A stretch of DNA of 6,674 nt from an uncultured Sphingomonadaceae bacterium (GTDB lineage: Bacteria; Pseudomonadota; Alphaproteobacteria; Sphingomonadales; Sphingomonadaceae). The notes below the pieces were generated by a model, which had not been told where the DNA came from, searched no databases, and saw only the letters and a program-made list of their open reading frames with translations. Shown here in pieces: positions 6,041-6,674 of the stretch. The translations under genes were made by a program, and so were the position numbers. Within the stretch, counting starts at the first letter, position 1. Each line of letters starts with the position of its first letter. The stretch lies in the NCBI GenBank assembly GCA_938016505.1, contig CALLWN010000145.1:1-6674 (forward strand). Reading direction: 5' to 3'.

Positions 6041-6674
6041 GCGGTCGGAGCGCGCGTTGCCACCGGTCGACTGGCGGCCTCGACCCTGGCGGGCGGCCTG
6101 CGGATGGCGTGCGTGGCGGCGCTCGCCGTGCTTGCCGCCTGCGCGCAGCGCACGCCGCCGCCGGCCCCGGCGCCGCCGCCTTCGCCGCAGGAGGCGCCGG
6201 CTGTCGTCACGCCCATGCCCGAGCGTCGCCACCAGGTCGCGATCCTGGTGCCGCTGACCGGCGCCAACGCCGGCGTCGGCCAGTCGCTTGCCAATGCCGC
6301 CAACCTTGCCCTTGCCGATTCGGGCAGCTCGCTCGTGCGGCTGACGAGCTACGACACCGCAGCGCCAGGCGGGCCCGGCGCGGCAGCGAGCCGGGCACTT
6401 GCCGAAGGCGCCACGCTCATCCTCGGGCCGCTGCTCGCCGCCGATGTCCCCGCCGTCGCCGGGCCGGCCGCCGCCCGGTCGGTGCCGGTTCTCACCTTCT
6501 CGAACGATGCTGCTCTGGCCGGCGGCAACGTCCATGTGCTCGGCTTCCAGCCGGCGCAGTCGGTCGAACGGGTGGTCGCCCACATCCGGTCGCGCGGCGT
6601 CACCCGCTTTGCGGCCCTCGTCCCCCATGGTGCCTATGGCGAGCGCGCCGCGGTCGCCTTTACTCGCGCGGTCC
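6014..6674 (+). CDS. Penicillin-binding protein activator-like lipoprotein, N-terminal part (3' end outside window)
   Basis: The first 220 residues are visible; the frame runs off the window. A hydrophobic segment MACVAALAVLAAC (31-43) ends in the lipobox LAAC, so C43 should be lipidated after signal peptidase II cleavage. A proline/alanine-rich linker follows (about 47-69), then a periplasmic ligand-binding fold opening with HQVAILVPLTGANAGVGQSLANAANLAL (from 73) and containing the TLILGPLLAADV segment (137-141 for LGPLL). This matches the LpoA/YraM-like family, outer-membrane lipoproteins that in E. coli activate the peptidoglycan synthase PBP1a. Alphaproteobacterial members are annotated by similarity, and ABC-transporter substrate-binding proteins share the fold. 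The divergent rsmI neighbour, as in E. coli, supports the LpoA-like assignment. The ATG at 6014 has a strong Shine-Dalgarno but leaves 30 residues before the hydrophobic core; M31 (6104) is the alternative start. Confidence 0.85.
   Translation, partial: MEATATLAQAVGARVATGRLAASTLAGGLRMACVAALAVLAACAQRTPPPAPAPPPSPQEAPAVVTPMPERRHQVAILVPLTGANAGVGQSLANAANLALADSGSSLVRLTSYDTAAPGGPGAAASRALAEGATLILGPLLAADVPAVAGPAAARSVPVLTFSNDAALAGGNVHVLGFQPAQSVERVVAHIRSRGVTRFAALVPHGAYGERAAVAFTRAV

Noticed and set aside
6143..6200. CCG/GCC-rich stretch as a tandem repeat
   Set aside because: It is irregular and is explained by the proline/alanine linker of the lipoprotein in a GC-rich genome.

Overview
The window is GC-rich chromosomal DNA, with third codon positions overwhelmingly G or C, packed with housekeeping genes and almost no intergenic space. 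The protein sequences suggest an alphaproteobacterium. The style of GshB (ATP-grasp loop reading KPLYGNAG) and the YraN C-terminus (RIDLIALAP..WPRH) resemble sphingomonads as I remember them. The order-level placement is inference from memory, not from a search.

Layout: (1) plus strand, 1-336, the 3' end of a glutathione S-transferase family gene; (2) plus strand, 390-1529, dapE of the lysine/peptidoglycan pathway; (3) minus strand, 6002 down to 1513, a five-gene run read rsmI, yraN, a SirB1-family transglutaminase-fold gene, gshB, and an aldehyde dehydrogenase; (4) plus strand from 6014 off the right edge, the 5' part of a lipoprotein resembling penicillin-binding protein activators (LpoA/YraM type).

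The minus-strand run looks like one operon. rsmI and yraN overlap by 17 nt, yraN and the SirB1-family gene share an ATGA, the SirB1-family gene and gshB are 33 nt apart, and gshB and the aldehyde dehydrogenase share another ATGA. It combines ribosomal RNA methylation, a nuclease-fold protein of unknown role, glutathione synthesis and aldehyde oxidation. rsmI and the activator gene are divergent with only 11 nt between start codons. The same rsmI/lpoA head-to-head order occurs in E. coli (yraL/yraM). At the other end the aldehyde dehydrogenase and dapE converge and overlap by 17 nt.

I see no mobile element, RNA gene, CRISPR array or phage gene, and no gene-free stretch above 60 nt. I did not find a clearly new biological system. 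The points most worth a second look are the 11-nt divergent start region with a possibly leaderless rsmI, the cysteine-free transglutaminase-fold protein in the operon, and the translational coupling of glutathione synthetase to an aldehyde dehydrogenase.
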